In this document: positions 24,373-33,252 of the stretch, piece after piece
How positions within the stretch are numbered: position 1 is the stretch's first letter
Layout: every line of letters begins with the position of its first letter
NCBI RefSeq assembly: GCF_016887565.1
Contig: NZ_CP069396.1
Location: 9,096,001 to 9,160,000 of the forward strand
From: Archangium violaceum
GTDB lineage: Bacteria > Myxococcota > Myxococcia > Myxococcales > Myxococcaceae
DNA: 64,000 nucleotides
Direction of reading: 5' to 3'
Notes under the pieces: model-generated
Seen by the model: only the letters and a program-made list of their open reading frames with translations
Told to the model about the DNA's origin: nothing
Database searches by the model: none
Made by a program: the position numbers and the translations under genes

Positions 24373-27300
24373 ATGAACGACATCCGCACCCAAGTCGTCC
24401 ACTTCCTTCACGCGCACGCGGTAGGCCCCCTGAATGGAGCGAACGAGACCCTCCACGAGGCCCCTCACAAGCGCTACCTCATGGGGACGCTCTACCCCAC
24501 GAACGCTAGTAGCGGTGAGCTCCTCACCGAGGAGGTCGATGACACGACGGGCGGCTCGGTCGGCGAGGAGCTCGCCGATGACCCCGTTACATTGGCCAAC
24601 TCCTGGATGCCCAGCTCGATTGGCGTGAGCTTCTTTATCGTGGGCACACCCTCGCTCACATGCTGTGTGTGGGGCGCTCGCTACGAGGGAACACGCGTCA
24701 AGAAGAAAGAAGCCTTTCAACGCGAGCCCATCGCGGAGCGCTCCAATCCCGAGGTCGTCACCCTCGCGCGCCCGAAGGAAGGCCTTGAGGGCCACCTGCG
24801 GAGCCACGAGGAGGTGCTCGGGGGCCGTGCGCGCATTGAGGCACTCTGGCGACATGTGGGAGACGGGCATCTCGTCACCGTGACCTTACGCAACATCCAG
24901 AAGCAGGCGGACCCCGCCGTCGTGGAGTCATCCCTGTGCCTTCACCAAGTAGGCATTGAGTGCGTTCCCGTCGATGGGACAATTCGTGAGTACCCCTCGG
25001 TCGACTTCCTCAGTCGCGACCCGGAGGAAGCGGAGCTCCGCCTCCTGCACCGGCACGCCCGAGTCTTCGGGATTGGGCATGGTTGCGCGGCGGATTGGAC
25101 ACCCTCGGAGAACAAGCGGACCGCCATCAGCGTCCGAAGCGAGCTAATGCCCTCTTTCACGGTGCCCGATGTTGTCACTGGTGGTGCCGATGATGACATC
25201 CTTAGATTGTCAAAGCTCGCCGACACCTCTCTCGGAACAGCGGAGCTTAGCGCGGAGCTCGGCGCGTTCGCGGACAAGTACGGGAAGTGGATCGCTGACC
25301 TGAAGGCGGTTCACCTGGACATTCCCCCTTCGCTTCACGCCGCTCGGGATGCGCTCTTGGCGCGCCTCAAGGAGACGCTCGATCGAATCCGTCGTGGCAT
25401 CGAGGTACTGACGAGCGAGCCAGACACACTGCATGCGTTCCGGCTGGCGAATCAGGCGATGCTCATGCAGATGCGACACGGGAAGGAGGACCTCGCGGGC
25501 GAGCGAAGGCCGCGCGACCAAGTTCAACTCCCGGTCATCGATTACGCCGCGCTCAACTATAAGTGGCGTCCCTTCCAGCTCGCGTTTCAGTTGCTTGCCC
25601 TCCCCTCGGTCGTGGACCCCGCGGACAGGGACCGCGAACTCGTCGATCTGCTCTGGTTCCCCACAGGCGGTGGAAAGACCGAGGCCTACCTAGCGCTCGC
25701 CGCACTCTACATCTTCCATCGGCGACTCAAGAACGGCGACGCTGGCGGAGGGACTGCGGTGCTCACTCGCTACACCTTGCGCCTGCTCACCGCACAGCAA
25801 TTCCAGCGCGCTGCGGCGCTCATCTGTGCCTGCGAGATCTTACGACGCCAACAAAGCGCCGTGATGGGCCAGGACCCGATCTCGATCGGCTTGTGGGTGG
25901 GCGATGAGGTGGTGCCCAACCGTTATGAGAAGGCGGCACAGCGGTTCACGGAACTCTTCTCCGAGGAGTTCCCCTCCAATCCCTTCCAGCTAGAGCAGTG
26001 CCCCTGGTGTGGCACCAGTATCATTCCCGAACGCCGCAACGACGACGCCGAGAACTACGGTGTTCGAGCGGGGAATGCGTCCTTCGAGTTTTACTGTCCC
26101 ACCGCGAAGTGCCCGTTCCACACGAGGCTTCCCATAGCCGTCGTCGATGATGCCCTCTACGACAGCCCGCCGACGTTCCTCTTGGCGACAGTGGATAAGT
26201 TCGCACGGCTCGCCTGGGAGGAGCGCGCAGGCGTCTTCTTCGGCGGAAGCGGCCGATTGCCCCCTGGACTCATCATCCAGGACGAGATGCACCTGCTCTC
26301 CGGTCCCCTGGGCACCACCATCGGCGTCTACGAGGGCGCAGTGGAGGCGCTGATGAGCTATCACGGCGCTCGCCCGAAAATCATCGCGTCCACCGCGACG
26401 ATCCGGAATGCGACGGATCAGGTGCTGGGCCTATTCGGTCGGAAGGTTCAGCTCTTCCCTCCAGCGGGACTGACGGCGTCGGACTCGTACTTCGCGAAGA
26501 CCGACGAAAAGAAACCCGGGCGGCGCTACATCGGGCTGATGTCACAGAGCCACACCCCTCATACGACTATCGTCCATACGGCCGCGGCTCTGCTACAAGC
26601 GCCGGTGGAACTCGGATTCAGTGGACAGGCTCTCGACGCGTATTGGACCCTTGTTGCCTACCACAACAGCATTCGAGAGCTTGGGCGAACCGTGACCCTG
26701 GCGCGTGACGACGTGCCTGCCCGCGCGAAGGTCATCGCCAAGGACGAGGCTAAGACGCGCAAGCTCGAAGAGCACACCGTGGTGGAGCTCACCAGCAACG
26801 TGGGGGGAGGCGACCTTCCCAAAATCCTCGAACGGCTCAAGCAAACGCACGAAAAACAGGACTCGGTTTCCCTCCTCGCCACGACCAACATGCTCTCGGT
26901 GGGCGTCGACATCCCGCGGCTTGGGCTCATGATCATGAACGGGCAGCCCAAGACAACCGCCGAGTACATCCAGGCGAGCAGTCGCGTTGGCCGTGGCGGG
27001 GCCGCAGGCTTGGTCATCGCGTTGTACGTCTCCACCAAGCCCCGCGATCGCTCGCACTACGAAGGATTCATCCCCTACCACTCCGCGCTCTATCGGCACG
27101 TCGAGCCCACGAGCGTAACCCCTTTCTCTCTCCCCTCTCGGGAGCGCGCGCTCCACGCGGCGCTCACGATCCTCGTTCGCCATGGCGTCGGACTCACCGC
27201 GAACAGCGACGCGTCGCGCTTCCGCCTTGACGATCCCCAGGTTGAGCGTGCGATCCAAATTCTCGAGGAACGAGCGCGCGCTATCGACCCAGACGAGGCG

Positions 27301-27519
27301 AAGTCAACCTCCGAGCATCTGAGGGCGCTCGCCGCGGAATGGGCGGAGCTCGCCAAGGAGACAGCCGAGAACAACCGGAGCCTGTACTACCAGGCCAGTA
27401 AGCCCCATACGGGCTTGCTCCGCAACTTCGGAGCTCAAGGAAGCGGTTGGGCCACGCTGCACTCGATGCGCAATGTCGACCGCCAGTGTCGAGTGCTGGT
27501 GATTGGAGAGGAACGATGA
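24373..27519 (+). CDS. drmA: DrmA-like DISARM helicase
   Basis: This 1048-residue superfamily 2 helicase has Walker A WFPTGGGKT (428-436), DEMHLLSGPLG (637-647), motif V/VI segments MLSVGVDIPRLG and QASSRVGRGG, a zinc-knuckle-like set of cysteines (C543, C546, C575, C580) between motifs, and the C-terminal SMRNVDRQC. This combination is characteristic of DrmA, the helicase of the DISARM anti-phage system. DISARM needs DrmA, DrmB and DrmC as a core; here only A and B are evident. AGGAGG precedes the ATG. Its stop overlaps the drmB start. Confidence 0.88.
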   Translation: MNDIRTQVVHFLHAHAVGPLNGANETLHEAPHKRYLMGTLYPTNASSGELLTEEVDDTTGGSVGEELADDPVTLANSWMPSSIGVSFFIVGTPSLTCCVWGARYEGTRVKKKEAFQREPIAERSNPEVVTLARPKEGLEGHLRSHEEVLGGRARIEALWRHVGDGHLVTVTLRNIQKQADPAVVESSLCLHQVGIECVPVDGTIREYPSVDFLSRDPEEAELRLLHRHARVFGIGHGCAADWTPSENKRTAISVRSELMPSFTVPDVVTGGADDDILRLSKLADTSLGTAELSAELGAFADKYGKWIADLKAVHLDIPPSLHAARDALLARLKETLDRIRRGIEVLTSEPDTLHAFRLANQAMLMQMRHGKEDLAGERRPRDQVQLPVIDYAALNYKWRPFQLAFQLLALPSVVDPADRDRELVDLLWFPTGGGKTEAYLALAALYIFHRRLKNGDAGGGTAVLTRYTLRLLTAQQFQRAAALICACEILRRQQSAVMGQDPISIGLWVGDEVVPNRYEKAAQRFTELFSEEFPSNPFQLEQCPWCGTSIIPERRNDDAENYGVRAGNASFEFYCPTAKCPFHTRLPIAVVDDALYDSPPTFLLATVDKFARLAWEERAGVFFGGSGRLPPGLIIQDEMHLLSGPLGTTIGVYEGAVEALMSYHGARPKIIASTATIRNATDQVLGLFGRKVQLFPPAGLTASDSYFAKTDEKKPGRRYIGLMSQSHTPHTTIVHTAAALLQAPVELGFSGQALDAYWTLVAYHNSIRELGRTVTLARDDVPARAKVIAKDEAKTRKLEEHTVVELTSNVGGGDLPKILERLKQTHEKQDSVSLLATTNMLSVGVDIPRLGLMIMNGQPKTTAEYIQASSRVGRGGAAGLVIALYVSTKPRDRSHYEGFIPYHSALYRHVEPTSVTPFSLPSRERALHAALTILVRHGVGLTANSDASRFRLDDPQVERAIQILEERARAIDPDEAKSTSEHLRALAAEWAELAKETAENNRSLYYQASKPHTGLLRNFGAQGSGWATLHSMRNVDRQCRVLVIGEER

Positions 27520-29402
27520 GCAATCAACCGCCACGTGGAGTTCGGCTGTCGCAGACGCTTGCCCCTTTCGGAGTAGGGGCGATCTATGACCTACGAGGCG
27601 AGAGCCTGGTCGCGTGCGACATTTCCCGCTGGAAGAGCCAGGGCCAACCCATCCGGAGCAAGCGACTCGCCGAGGCACTTGGCGTGGAGGGTTTCCGCAG
27701 CGCTCCCGCGAGCACTTCGCTGTACGGGGATGGTGGTGCCCGCGTCCCGTATTTCCGGTTTCCTCAGTGGCTCTTCTGCCCTAACTGCCGAGCGATGGCG
27801 AAATGGACCACTTCCAAGGAGGTGAACGACGAACCGCCTCGCTGCGAGAACTGCAACCGGCGCCCCCAACTGGTTCCGATGCGCTTCGTCATGGCTTGCG
27901 AGAAGGGGCACCTGGGCGACGTTTCCTGGGATTATTGGGCTCACTTCGGGGCGAAGGAGCCTAAACAGAAGGGTTGTAAGGACCGTGACAACCTGCGGTT
28001 TATCGCCCTCGCTGGCTCTGGGGCTGGACTTCAGTCCCTGCGCATCGAATGCAAAACATGTGGAGTGTGGCGCACGCTCACGGGAATCACCAGCAGGGAC
28101 ACGGTCAAGGCGATGAACCTCCGTTGTCCCGGGAAGCAGCCCTGGGAGTACATCGACTACAGCAACAAGGTCACCCCACATTGCGACGAGAAACCGGTCA
28201 TCCTTCAGCGAGGGGCGAGTAACGTCTATTTCTCTAGCATACGGTCGGCGCTCGACATCCCTCCAGAATCGACGTACCAGGAGTTTGGCGAGCTAACCCT
28301 CGCGGTTACAAATCACGAACTCTGGGCGTTGATTCGGTCCGCGCCCAATGGACCGTTCGCCGGCCCCGCGATCGAATCAATTGCTCAAACGGTTGGCTGC
28401 TCGAAGGAACAGATCGAGCTCATCGTTCGCCAGGAGTTAGGCGATCAGAAGCCGCCGAAGCCGTCCAGTTCCGACGCCACAGACTTGGAAACGGATGAGT
28501 GGTTGGCCTTCATTACTCCGCAGGGGGAGCAATCAGAAAAGAGCACCTTCATCACCCGCCATGTCCCGCTCTTTGCCGAAGCCACCCATCCCGAGCCGAC
28601 CTCGGCCCTCGGTCTCTTGGCGCAACTCATCGACAAGGTTGTTCTCGCCACCAAACTACGAGAGGTGAGAGCCCTCGTGGGGTTTAGCCGTTACAACGCC
28701 GCGGGTCCATTGGTGAAGCCGGACCTCGGCCGCAACCTGAAATGGCTGCCCGCGATCGAGGTCTTCGGAGAGGGCATCTTCTTCTCGCTCAATGAAAAGC
28801 GCGTGCACGAGTGGGAAGCGGAAAACTCGGACGTCGCGGAGGTTGGACGAATCCTTGAACAGCGTCGCCAAAAACACTTCATAGGGAGCAGGTTGAAGCC
28901 CGCCACACCGCGCTTCGTACTCCTCCACACCCTCGCCCACGTCCTCATCCGGCAACTTTCGTTCCAGTGTGGATACTCCTCCGCATCACTACGAGAGCGT
29001 ATCTACGCGGGAAAGAACCCGGATGGTGAGCCGCAGGCCGGGATACTTATATACACGGCGGCGGGAGACGTTGAGGGGACGCTTGGCGGACTGGTTCGCC
29101 AGGGAACCCCGTCCCTTTTCGCCCACACGCTTCTGTCCGCCCTTGAGCGAGCCTCGTGGTGCTCATCCGACCCCATCTGCCGGGAAAGCCCGGGACAGGG
29201 TTTCGGGACACTCAATCTCGGGGCATGTCACGCTTGCGCATTGGTGTCGGAAACAAGTTGCGAAAACGCGAACGTCTTGCTCGATCGTGGACTTCTCGTG
29301 GGCACGCCGGGTGGAGTTACTGGCTTCTTCGCGGAGGTGCTCGCCGCCGCCCGTAGAGACAGCGCGCGCGCCACCGATGACGAAATGGAGGCAACCGCTT
29401 GA
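27516..29402 (+). CDS. drmB: DrmB-like DUF1998 protein
   Basis: This 628-residue protein has the DrmB layout. The N-terminus reads LSQTLAPFGVGAIYDLRGES; a zinc-binding set follows (C88/C91/C110/C113, then CEKGHLGD). The C-terminal DUF1998 domain (about 466-595) includes LLHTLAHVLIRQLSFQCGYSSASLRERIY and cysteines C549, C555, C571, C574 and C582. DrmB works with DrmA in DISARM, where the pair engages incoming DNA. It has ATGA overlap with drmA and TTGA overlap with the interrupted helicase. Confidence 0.88.
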   Translation: MSNQPPRGVRLSQTLAPFGVGAIYDLRGESLVACDISRWKSQGQPIRSKRLAEALGVEGFRSAPASTSLYGDGGARVPYFRFPQWLFCPNCRAMAKWTTSKEVNDEPPRCENCNRRPQLVPMRFVMACEKGHLGDVSWDYWAHFGAKEPKQKGCKDRDNLRFIALAGSGAGLQSLRIECKTCGVWRTLTGITSRDTVKAMNLRCPGKQPWEYIDYSNKVTPHCDEKPVILQRGASNVYFSSIRSALDIPPESTYQEFGELTLAVTNHELWALIRSAPNGPFAGPAIESIAQTVGCSKEQIELIVRQELGDQKPPKPSSSDATDLETDEWLAFITPQGEQSEKSTFITRHVPLFAEATHPEPTSALGLLAQLIDKVVLATKLREVRALVGFSRYNAAGPLVKPDLGRNLKWLPAIEVFGEGIFFSLNEKRVHEWEAENSDVAEVGRILEQRRQKHFIGSRLKPATPRFVLLHTLAHVLIRQLSFQCGYSSASLRERIYAGKNPDGEPQAGILIYTAAGDVEGTLGGLVRQGTPSLFAHTLLSALERASWCSSDPICRESPGQGFGTLNLGACHACALVSETSCENANVLLDRGLLVGTPGGVTGFFAEVLAAARRDSARATDDEMEATA

Positions 29403-29878
29403 GACTCCCCGCTTACCAGGAACTCTCCCGCGAACAGGACCGAGTGAACAACCTGCCCCTCGACGATTCCTATTTGGTCGTGGGGCCACCCGGAACTGGA
29501 AAGACAGTCATGGCCCTTTACAGGGCCAATATGCTTGACAAGAAGCGGGTCAACGTCTCCCTTCTGATGCTCTCGCGGCTCCTCTCCCAGTACACCGACG
29601 ATGCCGCTGAGAGCCTGGAGTTGGAGGCGGCAATCAGCACCTTCCACCGCTGGTTCTACGGCTTCTACTACTCAAGTTATGGACGTAAGTACCCGCAGGT
29701 AAGTAAGTTCAAGCCTGATTGGGCCGCGATCCTCAAACAAGTAGCGAAGAAGCCACCATCAGCGCACTCACTTCCTCATCTCATCGTCGATGAGGGCCAG
29801 GACTTCGCACCCGGTTTCTTCCCGCTTGCCCGCCATATCGCCCGAACAGTCACCATTTTCGCAGACGAAAACCAGCGC
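29399..29878 (+). pseudogene. SF1 (UvrD-like) helicase, 5' fragment, interrupted by IS21-family element
   Basis: The first 160 codons of a helicase are seen, from a TTG that overlaps the drmB stop. They contain GPPGTGKT (29-36), DEGQD (131-135) and end in FADENQR, where the insertion begins. Translation runs 14 further codons into the element before a stop. The 3' half resumes at 32635 in the same frame. Rejoined, the protein would have 365 residues. The intact gene would be the fourth of the operon. The truncated product keeps the ATP site but lacks the later helicase motifs. Confidence 0.9.
29872..29878. repeat. Target-site duplication, left
   Basis: CCAGCGC is repeated at 32628-32634. The adjacent A on both sides would allow 8 bases (ACCAGCGC), but a 7-base reading gives the element TG...CA ends. 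Confidence 0.85.
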
Positions 29879-29892
29879 TGCGCGCGTCGGCC

Positions 29893-29971
29893 CATCGTGA
29901 TCACCAGGATCGGAGCATCGTGATCAGCGAGATCGGAGCATCGTGATCACCGGGATCGGCCATCGTGCTCA
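29893..29971 (+). repeat. Left-end array of CATCGTGATCA motifs
   Basis: The 11-base motif CATCGTGATCA occurs at 29893, 29916 and 29939, with a one-base variant at 29961, at 22-23 base spacing. These are likely transposase-binding sites; IS21-family ends are known to carry repeated internal copies of terminal sequences. Confidence 0.8.
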
Positions 29972-30120
29972 GCGGGCCAAGGTGCCCGAGGACTACGCTG
30001 GAGGTCAGGTGGTTCGCCCTACGGGGCCCGTCGGCTGGTAGCAACCGGACGCGGGAGGGCGGGCGAGCCGAGCGAGCACGCTGGACGGCATTCGTCGACG
30101 GCCCTCCGCGAGGAGGGCCG

Positions 30121-31665
30121 ATGGCCACGGAGCGACTGTCCATGCGTCACATACGAGAAGTGCTACGGCAGAAGTGGGAGCAGAAGAGAAGCCACCGGGA
30201 GGTGGCCAGCAGCCTGGGAATCAGCGCGGGGGCGGTGGGGAGCGTGCTGGCGCGCGCTGCGGCGGCGAAGCTGAGCTGGGAGCAGGTGGAGCAGATGCGG
30301 GAGGAGGAGCTGGAGGAGCGGCTGTATGGCGCCGTGCCGAAGCCCACGGCCCAGAGGCCCCTGCCCGACCCGGTGTACATCCACACGGAGAGAAAGAAGC
30401 CCGGCGTCACGCTGGAGCTGTTGCACCTGGAGTACCTGGAGAAACACCCGGAGGGGTACCGCTACACGCAGTTCTGCGAGTACTACCGGCAGTGGTTGGC
30501 CAAACACCGGCTCACCATGAGGCAGGAGCACCGGGCGGGAGAAAAGCTCTTCGTCGACTACTCGGGAAACAAGCCGCACCTGGTGGACGAGACAACGGGC
30601 GAGCGCGTGGAGGTGGAGCTGTTCGTGGCGGTGCTGGGGGCCTCCAACTACACGTACGCGGAGGCCACGCGCACGCAGCGAGGGCCGGACTTCATCGCCA
30701 GTCACCAGCGCTGCTTCGTGTACCTCGGTGGCGTGCCGGGAGCGCTGGTGCCTGACCAGCTCAAGAGCGGGGTGACGCGCGCGTGCCGCTACGAGCCGGG
30801 AGTGCAGCGCACGTACGAGGAATTCGCGCGGCACTGCGGCACGGTGGTGCTGCCAGCGCGCCCGCGCTCGCCCCGGGACAAGGCGAAGGTGGAGGTGGGC
30901 GTGCTGGTGGTGCAGCGCTGGCTACTGGCGCGGCTGCGCCACCACACCTTCTTCTCGCTGGAGGCGCTCAACGAGCGCATTGGCGAGCTGCTGGAGGACC
31001 TCAATAACCGAAAAATGAGGCTGTACGACGCGAGCCGGAGAGAGCTCTTCGAGCGGCTGGACAAACCGGCGCTGCGGCCGCTACCGGCCGAGGCTTTCAC
31101 CTACGGCGAGTGGAAGCAGGTGCGAGTCAACATCGACTACCACGTGCAGGTGCACCATCACTTCTACTCGGTGCCGTACGCGCTGGTGCACCAGGTGCTG
31201 GAGGCGCGAGTGACGGCCACCACGGTGGAGCTGTACCAGCGCGGCGAGCGCGTGGCGAGTCACGTGCGTAGCGACGAGCGGGGCCGGCACACCACGCAGC
31301 CGGAGCACATGCCCAAGGCGCACCAGAAGCACCTGGAGTGGACGCCCTCGCGGCTGGTGCACTGGGCGGGCACCATCGGCCCCAACACCCAGAAGCTGGT
31401 GGAGAGCATCCTGCGCGAGCGTCCTCACCCGGAGCTGGGTTACCGCTCCTGCCTGGGGATACTGCGGCTGGCCAGGCGCTACGGCAACGAGCGGCTGGAG
31501 GCGGCGTGCACGCGAGCCCTGGCCGTGAGCGCCCGCTCCTTCCGGCACGTGGACTCCATTCTCCAGAATGGGCTGGACCGGCTCGCCCCACCAACGGACG
31601 AAGCGCAACCGGAGCTCGCCGCGCAGACGCACGAGAACGTGCGCGGCAGCGACTACTACCACTGA
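30121..31665 (+). CDS. istA: IS21-family transposase IstA
   Basis: This 514-residue DDE transposase has an N-terminal helix-turn-helix (SHREVASSLGISAGAVGSVL), an rve integrase core with FVDYSGNKP (first Asp), DQLKSGVT (second Asp), and KAKVEVGVLVVQRWL (Glu), and a C-terminal beta-rich part (VNIDYHVQVHHHFYSVPYAL) typical of IstA. The ATG at 30121 follows GAGGAGGG. It works with IstB for cut-and-paste transposition. Confidence 0.95.
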   Translation: MATERLSMRHIREVLRQKWEQKRSHREVASSLGISAGAVGSVLARAAAAKLSWEQVEQMREEELEERLYGAVPKPTAQRPLPDPVYIHTERKKPGVTLELLHLEYLEKHPEGYRYTQFCEYYRQWLAKHRLTMRQEHRAGEKLFVDYSGNKPHLVDETTGERVEVELFVAVLGASNYTYAEATRTQRGPDFIASHQRCFVYLGGVPGALVPDQLKSGVTRACRYEPGVQRTYEEFARHCGTVVLPARPRSPRDKAKVEVGVLVVQRWLLARLRHHTFFSLEALNERIGELLEDLNNRKMRLYDASRRELFERLDKPALRPLPAEAFTYGEWKQVRVNIDYHVQVHHHFYSVPYALVHQVLEARVTATTVELYQRGERVASHVRSDERGRHTTQPEHMPKAHQKHLEWTPSRLVHWAGTIGPNTQKLVESILRERPHPELGYRSCLGILRLARRYGNERLEAACTRALAVSARSFRHVDSILQNGLDRLAPPTDEAQPELAAQTHENVRGSDYYH

Positions 31666-31792
31666 CCCTCACGCTACCCACGAGCCTCGTGCGTGAGGGG
31701 CGCGCCGTCGCACTGCGTGCGCCGGCGCGCGACGACGAAGCTCTCCAACACCGCGGCACCCAAGCAGGTGCCACACACCCGAGGACAAGCAC

Positions 31793-32533
31793 ATGCTGAA
31801 CGAACCGACGATGCAGAAGCTGCACTCCCTGAAGCTCTCCGCCCTGGCGGCCGAGTGGGAACGGCAGCAGAAGGACCCCGAGCTGGCGAAGCTGTCCTTC
31901 GATGAGCGGCTGGGGATGTTGGTGGACGCCGAGTGGCTGCACCGGGAGAACGCGCGTACGGCGCGCTGCCTGCGCGAGGCGAAGCTGCGGCTGAGCAGCG
32001 CGAGCCTGGAGGACCTCGACTACGCGCCCAAGCGCGAGCTGGACAAGAGTCTGGTGCGCCAGCTGGGCTCGTGCCGCTGGGTGGCCGAGCACCAGAACGT
32101 GGTGATTACGGGAGCCACGGGGACCGGCAAGACGTACCTGGCCTGCGCACTGGCGGAGGCTGCGTGCCGCAAGGGCTACAAGGCGCTCTACCGCAGAGCG
32201 CCCCGGCTCTTCGACGAGCTGACGCTGGCACACGCGGATGGCTCGTACGCGCGGGTGCTGGCGCGTCTGGCCAAGGTGGACGTGCTGGTCATCGACGACT
32301 GGGGGCTGGCTCCACTCAAGGAGCAGGAGCGCCGGGACATGCTCGAGATTCTCGAGGACAGGTACGGCAACCGCAGCACCCTCATGACCAGCCAGCTGCC
32401 CACCACGAAGTGGCACGACCACCTGGGGGACCCGACGGTAGCCGACGCTATTTGCGACAGGGTGCTACATAACTCCCATCGGGTCGTGTTAAAGGGCCCC
32501 TCCCGCAGGAAGGAGGAGTCTGCGGAGAAGTAG
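31793..32533 (+). CDS. istB: IS21-family helper ATPase IstB
   Basis: This 246-residue AAA+ ATPase has Walker A GATGTGKT, Walker B VLVIDDWG, the sensor segment STLMTSQLPTTKWHD, and C-terminal LHNSHRVVLKG, all hallmarks of IstB/DnaC-like proteins. It remodels target DNA for IstA. It starts 127 bases after istA. Confidence 0.95.
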   Translation: MLNEPTMQKLHSLKLSALAAEWERQQKDPELAKLSFDERLGMLVDAEWLHRENARTARCLREAKLRLSSASLEDLDYAPKRELDKSLVRQLGSCRWVAEHQNVVITGATGTGKTYLACALAEAACRKGYKALYRRAPRLFDELTLAHADGSYARVLARLAKVDVLVIDDWGLAPLKEQERRDMLEILEDRYGNRSTLMTSQLPTTKWHDHLGDPTVADAICDRVLHNSHRVVLKGPSRRKEESAEK

Positions 32534-32558
32534 GTCCCCGGTCAGCGTCGCTTCGCTC

Positions 32559-32614
32559 CGATCACGATGACCGATCCACCTGATCACGATCGACCGATCT
32601 GGGTGATCACGATG
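32559..32614 (-). repeat. Right-end array of CATCGTGATCA motifs (inverted)
   Basis: Inverted copies or near-copies (TGATCACGATG and variants) lie at 32559, 32581 and 32604, again about 22-23 bases apart. They mirror the left-end array. Confidence 0.75.
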
Positions 32615-32627
32615 GCCGGAATACGCA

Positions 32628-32634
32628 CCAGCGC
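32628..32634. repeat. Target-site duplication, right
   Basis: CCAGCGC matches 29872-29878. Joining base 29878 to base 32635 gives GAA AAC CAG CGC ATC AAC GAG, an uninterrupted helicase frame. Confidence 0.85.
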
Positions 32635-33252
32635 ATCAACGAGGACAACTCCACCCTCGACACAATCCGCGCCTACACGAACATTCAGAAAGTCCACAAG
32701 CTCACCCGAAACTACCGAAACACGAAGGAAATCGCGGCGCTCGCCGCGTGCTTCTACACGGGCCTGGAAAGCGGCATCCCTGCCTCCCCGACCCGAAGTG
32801 GTGACTTGCCTGTGCTGCTCGGGCACTCGTCCGCCCAGAAAACCGCCGACTACATTCTCCGGTTCGAGCGCAATCATCCCGACCTGGAAATCGGGGTACT
32901 AGTACCCACCAAGCGAGTCCAGTCCCGGCTCTGGCACCTCCTTGATGGAAAGACACGAAACCCTATCGAGCGCTACGTGGGTGGGAAGGGAGCGAAAAGC
33001 GAGCCCTTGCGTTTCGGACGGCCAGGAATCAAGGTCATCTGCTACGCGAGCGCGAAAGGCCTCGAATTCGACGCGGTGTTCCTGCCTGAGCTCCAAGACT
33101 GCATGCAGGACATGGCCCGTCCAGAAGCCAGGATGATGTTTTATGTGCTCATCTCGCGGGCGAGAGATCAACTCTTCTTCTGTTATTCGGGCAAGGACGC
33201 TCCCAAAATCGTCGAGGCGTTCCCGAAGGAGCTTTTAGATTGGCGACCATGA
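32635..33252 (+). pseudogene. SF1 (UvrD-like) helicase, 3' fragment
   Basis: Reading resumes in frame as INEDNSTL and continues for 205 codons: TRNYRNTKEIAAL (motif IV), IGVLVPTKRVQSRL, ASAKGLEFDAVFLPEL (motif V) and YVLISRARDQLFF (motif VI). Without the 5' part there is no ATP-binding loop, so this fragment cannot be a helicase on its own. Its stop overlaps the ATG of the unknown gene that follows, confirming the original operon order. Confidence 0.9.

Larger units (their letters stand above)
29879..32627 (+). mobile_element. IS21-family insertion sequence (2749 bp)
   Basis: The element begins TGCG and ends CGCA. Imperfect terminal inverted repeats continue as GGCC(C)ATCGTGATCACC on both sides. 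It carries istA and istB in the standard order and is flanked by a 7-base (possibly 8-base) direct repeat. Both genes are intact, so the element may still be mobile and its arrival may be recent. It inserted into the second helicase gene of the defence operon and is likely to be polar on the gene downstream. Confidence 0.93.

Noticed and set aside
24373-29402. Reading DrmA/DrmB as a Druantia-type DruE
   Set aside because: DruE is a single very large protein holding both helicase and DUF1998 parts; here they are two genes with DrmA- and DrmB-type motifs.
29893-29971. Regular 23-base repeats that might suggest a small CRISPR array
   Set aside because: Repeat unit is only 11 bases with about 12-base, similar spacers, it sits at an insertion-sequence end, and mirrored copies lie at the other end.
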